The position numbers were made by a program, and so were the translations under genes. The notes beneath the pieces were generated by a model. That model was given only the letters and a program-made list of their open reading frames with translations. It was not told the DNA's origin and did no database searches. Below, piece after piece: positions 34,108 to 41,612 of a stretch of DNA of 64,000 bases. The stretch is taken from contig NZ_CP109181.1 in assembly GCF_036248275.1 (NCBI RefSeq), positions 7,936,001 through 8,000,000 of the forward strand, in the 5' to 3' direction. Positions within the stretch are counted from its first letter, which is position 1, and each line of letters opens with the position of its first letter. The DNA is from Streptomyces sp. NBC_01716 (GTDB lineage Bacteria; Actinomycetota; Actinomycetes; Streptomycetales; Streptomycetaceae).

Positions 34108-35198
34108 CCTACGCCGGACTGACGTGGGACCACCCGCGCGGATACGACGCCCTCGCCGCATCGGCCGGTGACCTCGTGCACTGGTCCGTCCAGCCGCTCG
34201 AAGGCTTCGAGTCCCACCCCCTCGACGATCTCTGTGCCCGCTACGACCTCGTCGTGCTCGACCACCCGCACCTCGGCGAAGCCCTTGCCGCCGGCTGCCT
34301 GGTGCCGCTGGACGATCTGTTCACCTCCGAGGAACTGCACCGCTGGCGCGCCCGGTCGATCGGTTCCACCATGCGCTCGTACGCCATGGAAGGCGTCCAG
34401 TGGGCCCTCCCGCTGGACGCGGCCACCCAGGTCGCCGCCACCCGGACCGACCTCGCCGGTGAGCCGCCCGCCATCTGGGACGAGGTGCGCGACCTCGCGC
34501 GCCGCGCGCCGGTGGCCCTGTCGCTCGCCGGGCCGCATGCGTTCCTCACCTTCGCCTCCGTCGCGGTCGCCCTCGGCGAGGAGCCCGCCGCCCACCCCGA
34601 CGAACTGATCGGCGACGAAACGGGACTGGCGGTCCTCGACCTCCTGGCCGATGTCGACTCCCTCGCACCGGCCGAGACGCGCACCCTCAACCCGATCGGG
34701 CTGCTGGAGTTGATGTCGCGAACCGACCGGCTCGCGCACTGCCCGCTGGTATACGGCTACGTCACCTACGCCGACCGGCTGGCGTTCACCGACGCGCCGA
34801 CGGCGCGACCCGGCGGACTGCCGGGCTCCACCCTCGGCGGCACCGGGCTCGCCGTCAGCTCCCGGTGCACTCCCAGCGCCGACCTCCTCGACCACATGCG
34901 GTGGTTGATGTCTTCTCCCGCCCAGCGCGAATTCCTGCCCCGGCACAACGGGCAGCCCAGTGCGCGTTCCGCGTGGACCGATACGTCGATCGCCGGCGCG
35001 GACTTCTACCGACGTACCACCGCCACCTGCGAACAGGCGTGGGTTCGCCCCCGGTACGCCGGCTACATCGGCTTCCAGACCGCGGCCTCGGCCGTCGTCC
35101 GGGACGCACTCGCCAACGAGACCGGCCACCGGGCGGCGCTCGAACGGATGCGCACGCTGTACCGGGCGAGCCGGGCGGCGGAGGAAGGACGAACATGA
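34104..35198 (+). CDS. Solute-binding-protein-like protein without signal peptide
   Basis: A 364-residue protein. The type-II periplasmic binding-protein pattern of sugar ABC transporters is visible: DLVVLDHPHLGEALAAGCLVPLDDLFTSEEL, then VQWALPLDAATQVAATRTDL, PPAIWDEVRDLA and the helical end with GYIGFQTAASAVVRDAL. It starts MTYAGLTWDHPRGYDALAAS with no signal peptide or lipobox, so it should stay in the cytoplasm. No permease is adjacent. It overlaps its neighbours by 4 bp on both sides. A cytosolic sugar or acyl-CoA-acid sensor or chaperone is conceivable. A decayed homologue lies at 57745-58050. Confidence 0.7.
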   Translation: MTYAGLTWDHPRGYDALAASAGDLVHWSVQPLEGFESHPLDDLCARYDLVVLDHPHLGEALAAGCLVPLDDLFTSEELHRWRARSIGSTMRSYAMEGVQWALPLDAATQVAATRTDLAGEPPAIWDEVRDLARRAPVALSLAGPHAFLTFASVAVALGEEPAAHPDELIGDETGLAVLDLLADVDSLAPAETRTLNPIGLLELMSRTDRLAHCPLVYGYVTYADRLAFTDAPTARPGGLPGSTLGGTGLAVSSRCTPSADLLDHMRWLMSSPAQREFLPRHNGQPSARSAWTDTSIAGADFYRRTTATCEQAWVRPRYAGYIGFQTAASAVVRDALANETGHRAALERMRTLYRASRAAEEGRT

Positions 35199-36001
35199 CA
35201 GACCCCACCACGAGCACCCCGCCCGACCTCGGCACCGGGCACGTACTGCTGGAAGTCGCCGACCGCGTCGCGACCCTCACCCTGAACCGGCCCGAGAAGC
35301 TGAACGCCGTAACCCCCGAGATGTCCCGGGCACTGGTCCGTGCCGTCGAATGGTGTGACACGACGGACGACGTACGCGCCGTGGTCGTGACCGGCGCCGG
35401 CGGGCGTGCCTTCAGCGCAGGGTCGGACATCCGCGAACTCGACGGCTACCGCACGCCGTGGGAGTTCCGCAACCGCGTCGACTACTGCGACGCCATCCGC
35501 GAGGCCCGCACCCCGACCATCGCGGCGGTCGGCGGCTATGCGCTCGGCGGCGGGCTGGAGACCGCACTCTCCTGCGACATCCGCATCGCCTCGCGCACGG
35601 CGTCCTTCGGTGCGCCCGAGATCACGCTCGGCTGGATCGGGGGCGGCGGCATGGCCGCCTTCCTCAACCGCGCGGCAGGCCCCGGCAACGCCGCCCTGAT
35701 GCTGCTCACCGGCGAACGAATCGACGCCGCACGGGCGTTGGCCTGGCATCTCGTGAGTGAAGTGGTCGCCCCCGGGGAACTCCTCGACCGGGCCCGTGCC
35801 CTGGCCCGAGTGATCGCCTCCCGGGCCCCCGTGGCGGCCGAAACGGCGAAGATCAACCTGCGGGCAGCCGGAAACCTGCCCGAGGACCAGGCTCTCGCCT
35901 ACGAGCGGGACCTGCAGACGATCTGCTTCGCCACCGAGGACGCTTCCGAAGGCCGCCGCGCGTTCGCCGAGAAACGCCCGCCCGTATTCCGTAAACGCTG
36001 A
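35195..36001 (+). CDS. Enoyl-CoA hydratase/isomerase family protein
   Basis: A 268-residue crotonase. TLTLNRPEKLNAVTPEM is at the start. The first oxyanion-hole segment is AFSAGSDIRELDGY (about residues 70-83). The second is GYALGGGLETALSCDIRIAS, followed by APEITLGWIGGGG with the usual catalytic Glu position. The C-terminal AFAEKRPPVFRKR helix is typical. ATG overlaps the upstream stop (ATGA). With the CoA-transferase it implies a CoA-thioester step in the pathway of this operon. Confidence 0.92.
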   Translation: MTDPTTSTPPDLGTGHVLLEVADRVATLTLNRPEKLNAVTPEMSRALVRAVEWCDTTDDVRAVVVTGAGGRAFSAGSDIRELDGYRTPWEFRNRVDYCDAIREARTPTIAAVGGYALGGGLETALSCDIRIASRTASFGAPEITLGWIGGGGMAAFLNRAAGPGNAALMLLTGERIDAARALAWHLVSEVVAPGELLDRARALARVIASRAPVAAETAKINLRAAGNLPEDQALAYERDLQTICFATEDASEGRRAFAEKRPPVFRKR

Positions 36002-36011
36002 GAGGACCGAC

Positions 36012-37184
36012 ATGAACCAGTGGCCCGACGCCGCGACCACCCTTCCTGCCGACGGAACCGAAGGGGCGCTCGTCGGCCGGATCTGGCGGCCCGGTCTCGG
36101 CCCCTCCGTCGTCACCGTCCGCGACACCGGTGTGCACGACCTGACCGCGACCTTCCCGACCGTGCGCGACCTCTGCGAAACACCGGACCCCGCGGGTCAG
36201 TTGCGCGCGGCCGACGGTGAGAGGATCACCGGACTCGACGAACTGCTCGCCAACACGCCGCCCGACACACGGAATCCGGCACTGCCCTGGCTGCTCGCCC
36301 CGGTGGACCTCCAGGCGGTCAAGGCCGCAGGGGTCACCTTCGTGGTGTCGATGCTGGAACGCGTGATCGAGGAGCGGGTCCGCGGCGACGCCTCCGGGGC
36401 CGCCGAGGCGCGCGAGCGGATCCGCGGGCTCATCGGGGACGACATCGCCTCGCTGCGGCCCGGCTCCGAGGAGGCCGAGGCGTTGAAGCAACTCCTGGTC
36501 GCCCAGGGGGTCTGGAGCCAGTACCTGGAGGTCGGCATCGGACCCGATGCGGAGATCTTCACCAAGGCCCCCGTACTGGCCGCCGTCGGCAGCGCCACCG
36601 ACGCGGGGGTGCGCTCCTCGTCGCGGTGGAACAACCCAGAGCCGGAAGTGGTGATCGTCGTCTCCTCCACGGGCGAGGTCGTCGGCGCGACGCTCGGGAA
36701 CGACGTGAACCTCCGTGACGTGGAAGGCCGTTCCGCACTGCTGCTGCCCCAGGCGAAGGACAACAACGCCTCGGCGGCACTCGGTCCCTTCGTGCGGCTG
36801 TTCGAGGACGGCTTCGGGATCGGGGACGTGCGGGAGGCGACCGTCACCTTGACCGTCGAAGGTGAGGACGGCCACCGGCTCGACGCGGTGTCCTCGATGT
36901 CTCTCATCAGCCGCGACCCCCTCGACCTCGCAGCCCAGTTGGTCGGACCGCATCACCGGTACCCCGACGGCGCGGTGCTCTACCTCGGCACGATGTTCGC
37001 CCCGGTGGAGGACCGCGACGCCCCGGGCCAGGGATTCACCCATCACGACGGTGACCTGGTCACGGTCGCGACTCCCCGGCTCGGCGCGCTCGTCAACCGG
37101 ATCAGGGCCAGCGAGGCGTGCGAGCCGTGGACCTTCGGCCTCGCCGATCTGATGCGGTCGCTGTCCGCTCGGGGAGCACTGTGA
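36012..37184 (+). CDS. Fumarylacetoacetate-hydrolase (FAH) family enzyme
   Basis: A 390-residue FAH-superfamily enzyme. The C-terminal catalytic domain shows EIFTKAPVLAAVGSATDAGV and WNNPEPEVVIVVSSTGEVVGATLGNDVNLRDVEGRSALLLPQAKDNNASAALGPF, with the family metal-ligand Glu/Glu/Asp positions. A long N-terminal domain precedes it. Relatives cleave 2,4-diketo-3-deoxy-aldonates (L-fuconate or L-rhamnonate pathway) or dehydrate 2-keto-3-deoxy-pentonates. Both fit a dehydratase-based sugar-acid cluster. It follows the crotonase gene by 10 bp. Confidence 0.88.
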   Translation: MNQWPDAATTLPADGTEGALVGRIWRPGLGPSVVTVRDTGVHDLTATFPTVRDLCETPDPAGQLRAADGERITGLDELLANTPPDTRNPALPWLLAPVDLQAVKAAGVTFVVSMLERVIEERVRGDASGAAEARERIRGLIGDDIASLRPGSEEAEALKQLLVAQGVWSQYLEVGIGPDAEIFTKAPVLAAVGSATDAGVRSSSRWNNPEPEVVIVVSSTGEVVGATLGNDVNLRDVEGRSALLLPQAKDNNASAALGPFVRLFEDGFGIGDVREATVTLTVEGEDGHRLDAVSSMSLISRDPLDLAAQLVGPHHRYPDGAVLYLGTMFAPVEDRDAPGQGFTHHDGDLVTVATPRLGALVNRIRASEACEPWTFGLADLMRSLSARGAL

Positions 37185-38299
37185 CGACAGGTCCCACGGC
37201 CGGTGTCCCCGGCCGGGCGGACGGGGCGGTGGGCGGAACGCTGGATATCGTCTCCGGTGTGACTCCCGATCCCCGCCGCCCCCGCAAGCGTTCCGCGACC
37301 CGTTCGGTGACTCTGGCGGACGTGGCGGCCGCGGCCGGGGTGTCCGCCCAGACGGTCTCCCGCGTCGTACGCGATCCCCTGTTGGTGTCGGACGCGACCC
37401 GGGCCATGGTCGAGGCGGCCATCGCGACGACCGGTTATGTGCCCAACCTGGCCGCCAGCAATCTGGCGTCGAACCGCAGCCGCACGGTCGCCGTCCTGGT
37501 GCCGCAGATCAACGCGTCGGTCTTCGCCGACACCGTCCACGCCTTCTCGACCGCCCTGGCCGCCCACGGCTACCAGATCTTCGTCGGGACGACCGACTAC
37601 CGGCCGGAGCACGAGGAAGAGGTGCTGCGCAGCTTCCTCGGCCGACGGCCGGACGGACTGCTGGTGGTCGGCACCGACCACACCCCGGGCACCCGTGCCC
37701 TGGTGCGGGCGGCGGGGGTGCCGGTCGTCGAGACGTGGGGCTGGTCGGACGATCCACTGGATCTGCTGGTCGGTTTCTCGAACGAGGCGGCTGCGTCGGC
37801 GATGGTGGCCCACCTGGCGGAGCGTGGCCGGCGCAGGATCACGTTCGCGGGGCGACACACCTCCGGCGACCCGCGGGCGGCGGAACGCCTCGACGGGTAC
37901 ACGACTGCGGTACGCCAACTGCTGGGCGCCGCCCCGCGCACCGTCGACGCGGGTCCCGAGGCGGTCACCATGGACACCGGGGTCGCGCTGCTGGACCTGG
38001 CCCTTGAGAGGTATCCGGACTCCGACGCGGTGATGTTCTCCAGCGACGTGTTCGCCGCCGGGGCCCTTTTGGCGTGTGTACGCAGGGGGATCGACGTACC
38101 CGGCAGGCTCGCGCTGGCCGGGTTCGGCGACTTCGAGTTCGCCCGCCATCTCGTACCGGCGCTGACGACGGTCGCCGTACCCGGCGCTCGCACGGGGGAG
38201 TTGGGGGCCGAGCTGCTGCTGGCCCGGATGCGCGGCGCCACGGTCGACGTCCCGCACCGGGACGTCGGCTACCGGGTCGTCGTCCGCGAAAGCTCCTGA
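37181..38299 (+). CDS. LacI-family transcriptional regulator
   Basis: A 372-residue LacI/GalR regulator. The HTH is VTLADVAAAAGVSAQTVSRVVRDPLLVSDATR with hinge-helix region NLAASNLASNRSRTVAVLVP. A periplasmic-binding-like effector domain ends LTTVAVPGARTGELGAELLL. GTG 37181 overlaps the FAH stop (GTGA) with GGGGAG 4 bases upstream; a GTG at 37259 would give a more usual 346 residues. It probably binds the TAGCGCTA palindrome at 32770-32795 and controls both divergent operons. Confidence 0.92.
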   Translation: MTTGPTAGVPGRADGAVGGTLDIVSGVTPDPRRPRKRSATRSVTLADVAAAAGVSAQTVSRVVRDPLLVSDATRAMVEAAIATTGYVPNLAASNLASNRSRTVAVLVPQINASVFADTVHAFSTALAAHGYQIFVGTTDYRPEHEEEVLRSFLGRRPDGLLVVGTDHTPGTRALVRAAGVPVVETWGWSDDPLDLLVGFSNEAAASAMVAHLAERGRRRITFAGRHTSGDPRAAERLDGYTTAVRQLLGAAPRTVDAGPEAVTMDTGVALLDLALERYPDSDAVMFSSDVFAAGALLACVRRGIDVPGRLALAGFGDFEFARHLVPALTTVAVPGARTGELGAELLLARMRGATVDVPHRDVGYRVVVRESS

Positions 38300-38338
38300 C
38301 CGGGCCGGGTCGCACGCGCCGGTCCGGCCCCGGGACGT

Positions 38339-38998
38339 TCAGCGGGCCGCCCACTCCAGACCCCGCTCGACGATCGTCGCCGTCTGCGGCACTTCGAGGT
38401 CCGCGACGCGGTGGCCGAGGGTGCACACGAAGACCTTTCCCGCTCCCCAGCGCCGGGTCCACACCACGGGGAACTCGACCGGCTCGTCCCACTGGTCCCC
38501 GGTGGGGTGGAGCACCGAACTCGCCAGCACGGTGTTGAGTCCGTCCGTCAGTACCCAGTAGTGCTCGGTGACGACGTCGTAGTCCCCGACGCCCGCGGTG
38601 ATCGCCGCGTCCCGCACCGGCGACGGGGCGATCCGTACGGTGAAGTCCTGAAAGCCCTCCGGGTGCCAGAGGAACCGTCCTCCGACCATCCGCAGGTACC
38701 GCGCGTTGCCGACGTTCGCCCCGATGACGCCGCCGTGCCAGCCGGCGAACCCCGTGCCCGCCTCCACGGCCGAGACCAACGTGGCCTCCTGGAGCGGGCT
38801 CAGCTCGCCCCCTGACCACGAGTGCACGATCAGGTCGGTGGCGGCGAGCAGCGCCGCGTCCTCGTAGACCGCGAGATCCTCGGCGACCGTGATGTCGAAC
38901 CCGGCGCGCTCCAGCCGGGGCACGAACAACCCGGTGCAGCCGACCGGATCGTGTCCCTCCCAGCCTCCACGGACCACCAGGGCCCTGCGCGCGGTCAC
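38339..38998 (-). CDS. ThuA-domain (trehalose-utilisation-type) protein
   Basis: A 219-residue class-I glutamine-amidotransferase-like ThuA-fold protein. Family segments are ALVVRGGWEGHDP at the start, IVHSWSGGELSPLQEATLVSAVEAGTGFAGWHGGV in the middle and VFVCTLGHRVADLEVPQ near the end. ThuA proteins occur with sugar oxidation clusters, and their reaction is poorly defined. GTG 38998 overlaps the stop of the upstream dehydratase (GTGA), so the two are coupled. Confidence 0.88.
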   Translation of the reverse strand: MTARRALVVRGGWEGHDPVGCTGLFVPRLERAGFDITVAEDLAVYEDAALLAATDLIVHSWSGGELSPLQEATLVSAVEAGTGFAGWHGGVIGANVGNARYLRMVGGRFLWHPEGFQDFTVRIAPSPVRDAAITAGVGDYDVVTEHYWVLTDGLNTVLASSVLHPTGDQWDEPVEFPVVWTRRWGAGKVFVCTLGHRVADLEVPQTATIVERGLEWAAR

Positions 38999-40191
38999 TT
39001 GGCGATCTCCTCGTGCCGGCGCCGGCCTCCGGCGATGTGCCCCGTGGTCCCGCCCTGCGCGGGTGCGAGCCGCAGTCCGGCGTCGGCCGGGCGTACGTGC
39101 GGACCACCCGGGACGGACCACCGGCCGGACACGGACTGTGCGGCGATCTCCTTCTCGTCCACCTCGATGCCCAGTCCCGGCGAGTCGCCGAGGACGATCC
39201 CGCCGTCGGCGATCTCCTGGTCCACCCGCAGGCCGACCGGGAAGTTCAAGTCCTGTACCTCGGTGACCAGATGGTTGGGCACGGCCGCGGCCGCGTGCGC
39301 CATCGGGTTCCCGTTGTACCCCACCGGGCTCACCGGCAGGCTGTGGCCGTACGCGAGCGTCGAGACCCGCAGGAAGTGGGTGATGCCCCACACGCTCCCG
39401 GTTTGCACGACCCCCACCGCCTCGGCGTCGAGCAGCGCCCGGTAGTGCTCAAGACCCGTCAGGTTCTCGCCCGTTGCGACGGCGGCGCGGATGCCCGCCG
39501 CGACGGCGCGGTGTCCGGCGGCGTCCCACCGCCGGACCGGTTCCTCGATCCAGGTGAGGTCGACGCGGTCCTCGACGGAGCGGGCGAGGCGCACGGCCTG
39601 GTGGGCTCCCCAGGACTCGTTGACGTCGTACATCAGGGCGGGGCGTTCGCTGTTGACCCGCAGAACGTCACGGACGGCGGTGAGGCGCCGCACGTCCCGG
39701 TCGATGTCCAGCCCACCCTTGACCTTCGCCCCCGAGAAGCCTCGTTCGACCCACCGCTCGTAGAACGCCACCAGCTCGTCGTCGGTGAGTGCGTAGTCCA
39801 GGCCCGAGGCGTAGCCTGGCACGAAGCGGTCGGCGGCTCCCAGCGTCCGCCAGAGCGACTCCTGAGCGATCTTCGCCTTGAGGTCCCAGAGCGCCATGTC
39901 GAGCGCACCGATGGTCCCGAACACATGGCCGCCGTGACCGGACTTGAAGACGTAGGAGAGCATTCTGTCGTACAGCGAGGTGACCGCCCGCGGATCCTGG
40001 CCCTCGAGCGCGGGGAACACACGGTGCACATCGGGGTGACTTCCGAGGCCGACGCCGGTGAGACCCTCGTCGGTCTCCAGCAGCACCACGGGTACCTCGG
40101 TGATCCCGCCTGCGACGACGCCGTTCACGTCGCCCACCGGCCGTCCCCACTTGTGCACCGTGGCAAGGGACCGGTATCCGGTGATTCGCAT
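38995..40191 (-). CDS. Enolase-superfamily sugar-acid dehydratase (first paralogue)
   Basis: A 398-residue mandelate-racemase/muconate-lactonising-type enzyme. FGTIGALDMALWDLKAKI is the capping/barrel entry. KVKGG carries the KxK catalytic lysines. Metal ligands are Asp in ALMYDVNESW, Glu in WIEEPVRRWD and Glu in VATGENLTG. The HFLRVSTLAYG and SPVGYNGNPMAHA segments complete the site. Aldonate dehydration (L-fuconate, L-rhamnonate or similar) is the likely reaction. ATG 40191 follows GGAGAAGCG. It is strongly similar to the paralogue at 51940 and shares a 27-bp operator-like site with it. Confidence 0.88.
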   Translation of the reverse strand: MRITGYRSLATVHKWGRPVGDVNGVVAGGITEVPVVLLETDEGLTGVGLGSHPDVHRVFPALEGQDPRAVTSLYDRMLSYVFKSGHGGHVFGTIGALDMALWDLKAKIAQESLWRTLGAADRFVPGYASGLDYALTDDELVAFYERWVERGFSGAKVKGGLDIDRDVRRLTAVRDVLRVNSERPALMYDVNESWGAHQAVRLARSVEDRVDLTWIEEPVRRWDAAGHRAVAAGIRAAVATGENLTGLEHYRALLDAEAVGVVQTGSVWGITHFLRVSTLAYGHSLPVSPVGYNGNPMAHAAAAVPNHLVTEVQDLNFPVGLRVDQEIADGGIVLGDSPGLGIEVDEKEIAAQSVSGRWSVPGGPHVRPADAGLRLAPAQGGTTGHIAGGRRRHEEIAK

Positions 40192-40362
40192 CGCTTCTCC
40201 TTGGTCTGCGCGCGTCAGCACCGTCACCATGTGCGGCGCGTGCCGTGGGAGGTCCGACCGGATGCGTGCGGGTACCTGCCGGGAGCGACGGGGCAGGGAG
40301 CGCCCGCGGGCGCCCGGCCGCCGGGGTGGCGTACGCGCCCTCGCTCCTCCCGCGACCGGTCA

Positions 40363-40389
40363 GTCATAACTTGTGATACGAGTGATGAC
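40363..40389. promoter_or_regulatory. 27-bp dyad shared by both dehydratase promoters (copy A)
   Basis: GTCAT (40363-40367), 17 bases centred on TGTGATACG, then ATGAC (40385-40389). It is an imperfect palindrome between the divergent dehydratase and FadR-type regulator genes. It matches the element at 53414-53440 at 21 of 27 positions with no gap. GntR/FCD-type binding is plausible. Confidence 0.75.
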
Positions 40390-40469
40390 TCTAGCATGTT
40401 CCGCTAGCCTTGGAGCGTCGGACAGCGCGGGCCGGGCAACCTGCACACACCTTGGGAGTCTCTGACCAG

Positions 40470-41219
40470 ATGAGTAAGCCATCCGCGGACACCGTTGCAG
40501 TGCCCCGCCATCGACGGCGTCGGCCACCGCTCGCCGCAGCGGTCGTCCAGAGCCTCGCGACGGCCATCGTGCTGGGGGAGTACCCCCCGGGGACGGCGCT
40601 CCCGTCGGCGGGTGATCTGTGCGAGGAGTACGAAGTGAGCCGCACCGTGATCCGCGAGGCGACTACGGCGCTCGCCGAGAAGGGGCTGGTCGCAACTCGG
40701 CAGGGCTGGGGCACCGTTGTGCTCGACCAGGAGCAGTGGAGCCTGCTCGACCCGCTCGTCCTCGACGCGCTCTTCCAGCGGAAGGACCGCCTGGTCTTCC
40801 TGGACAACCTCATCGAGATCAGGACGACGCTGGAATGCGCGATGGCCGCCCGCGCGGCCCGGTGCATCGACGACGCCCAGGCGGCGGCGCTGTCGGCCAA
40901 GCTCGACGAACTGGCCTCTCTGCGGGACGATCCCACGGCCTATTCGCGGGCGGACATCGAGTTCCACGAGATCATCCACCGGGCGTCGCAGGACGCGTTC
41001 GGGCGGGCGATCGTCTATAGCATCCAGGGGAAGGCGGTCCGGTCGCCCCAGTACAGCGGTGATCCGACGCGCGAGGACATCGACCTCACCCACGAGGCGC
41101 ACGCCCGGGTCGCGGCGGCCGTGCTCGCCAGGGACGCCGAGGGTGCGGCGGAGGCGATGCGCCTCCACATCACGTCGTCGTGGGAGCGCCGTCGCCCGCA
41201 AGACACGACGGAGGCGTGA
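40470..41219 (+). CDS. GntR-family regulator, FadR/FCD type
   Basis: A 249-residue regulator. The winged HTH lies at about residues 18-85 (SLATAIVLGEYPPGTALPSA, GDLCEEYEVSRTVIREATTA). An all-helical FCD domain follows, with metal-type ligands in DIEFHEIIHRAS, HEAHARV and the end MRLHITSSW. FCD regulators respond to sugar acids and other organic acids. ATG 40470 (MSKPSADT) has GGGAG 11 bases upstream. It is divergent from the sugar-acid dehydratase with the 27-bp dyad in between. Confidence 0.9.
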   Translation: MSKPSADTVAVPRHRRRRPPLAAAVVQSLATAIVLGEYPPGTALPSAGDLCEEYEVSRTVIREATTALAEKGLVATRQGWGTVVLDQEQWSLLDPLVLDALFQRKDRLVFLDNLIEIRTTLECAMAARAARCIDDAQAAALSAKLDELASLRDDPTAYSRADIEFHEIIHRASQDAFGRAIVYSIQGKAVRSPQYSGDPTREDIDLTHEAHARVAAAVLARDAEGAAEAMRLHITSSWERRRPQDTTEA

Positions 41220-41272
41220 GAAAGCCGGGGCACCCGCCGCGCGGCGGATGCCCCGGCCCGGTCGGGGGCCTA

Positions 41273-41421
41273 CTAAAGCGTGTTGCAGAACGACAGAACG
41301 ATCTCCCGCGGACGCTTCGCGACGCATGCCAAGACGGTGGAAACGGGGGTGCAATCGGGCAGTCGATCTTGCCGCGGGTGGCTGGATCTGAGCGTGATCG
41401 CGGTTCTGCAACACGCTTTAG
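41273..41421. mobile_element. 149-bp MITE-like element (copy 1)
   Basis: The element is bounded by perfect 19-bp terminal inverted repeats, CTAAAGCGTGTTGCAGAAC (41273-41291) and its complement ending at 41421. It is non-coding. By eye the whole 149 bp is identical, in inverted orientation, to 57503-57651. The outermost TA at each end would fit an IS630/Tc1-type TA target duplication, so mobilisation in trans by such a transposase is likely. No transposase gene is in the window. Confidence 0.9.
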
Positions 41422-41612
41422 GGCGTGTTGCGAAAGTCCCGTCTGGCCCACGACGCCTGGCACGCACGCTCGCCGCGTTGGCAGCGTTCTCGAAGGCTCC
41501 CGAGTACGTCCGGTCCATCTACGGGGCTGATCCTCCGCCTTGCGATCGCACGCACCAGACGCCGTCGGCCCCGCCCTCCGGGCGGACGGCGCTACTTTCG
41601 CAAGACGCCCTA
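41419..41612. mobile_element. 194-bp non-autonomous insertion remnant abutting the MITE
   Basis: TAGGGCGTGTTGCGAAAGT (41419-41437) and ACTTTCGCAAGACGCCCTA (41594-41612) are inverted repeats with 18 of 19 matches. The interior has no functional gene. It shares the TA at 41419-41420 with the right end of the MITE. The other end supplies the stop codon of the beta-helix gene at 41610. Confidence 0.85.

Noticed and set aside
30871..34161. 1096-codon minus-strand frame
   Set aside because: Only 30871-31938 carries DUF4432 sequence. The rest is antisense to the SDR region and CoA-transferase genes.
41280..41425. Small ORFs inside the 149-bp elements (for example MLQNDRTISRGRF)
   Set aside because: They occur identically in both copies only because the DNA is identical. 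The element is too short and lacks ribosome sites or domains.
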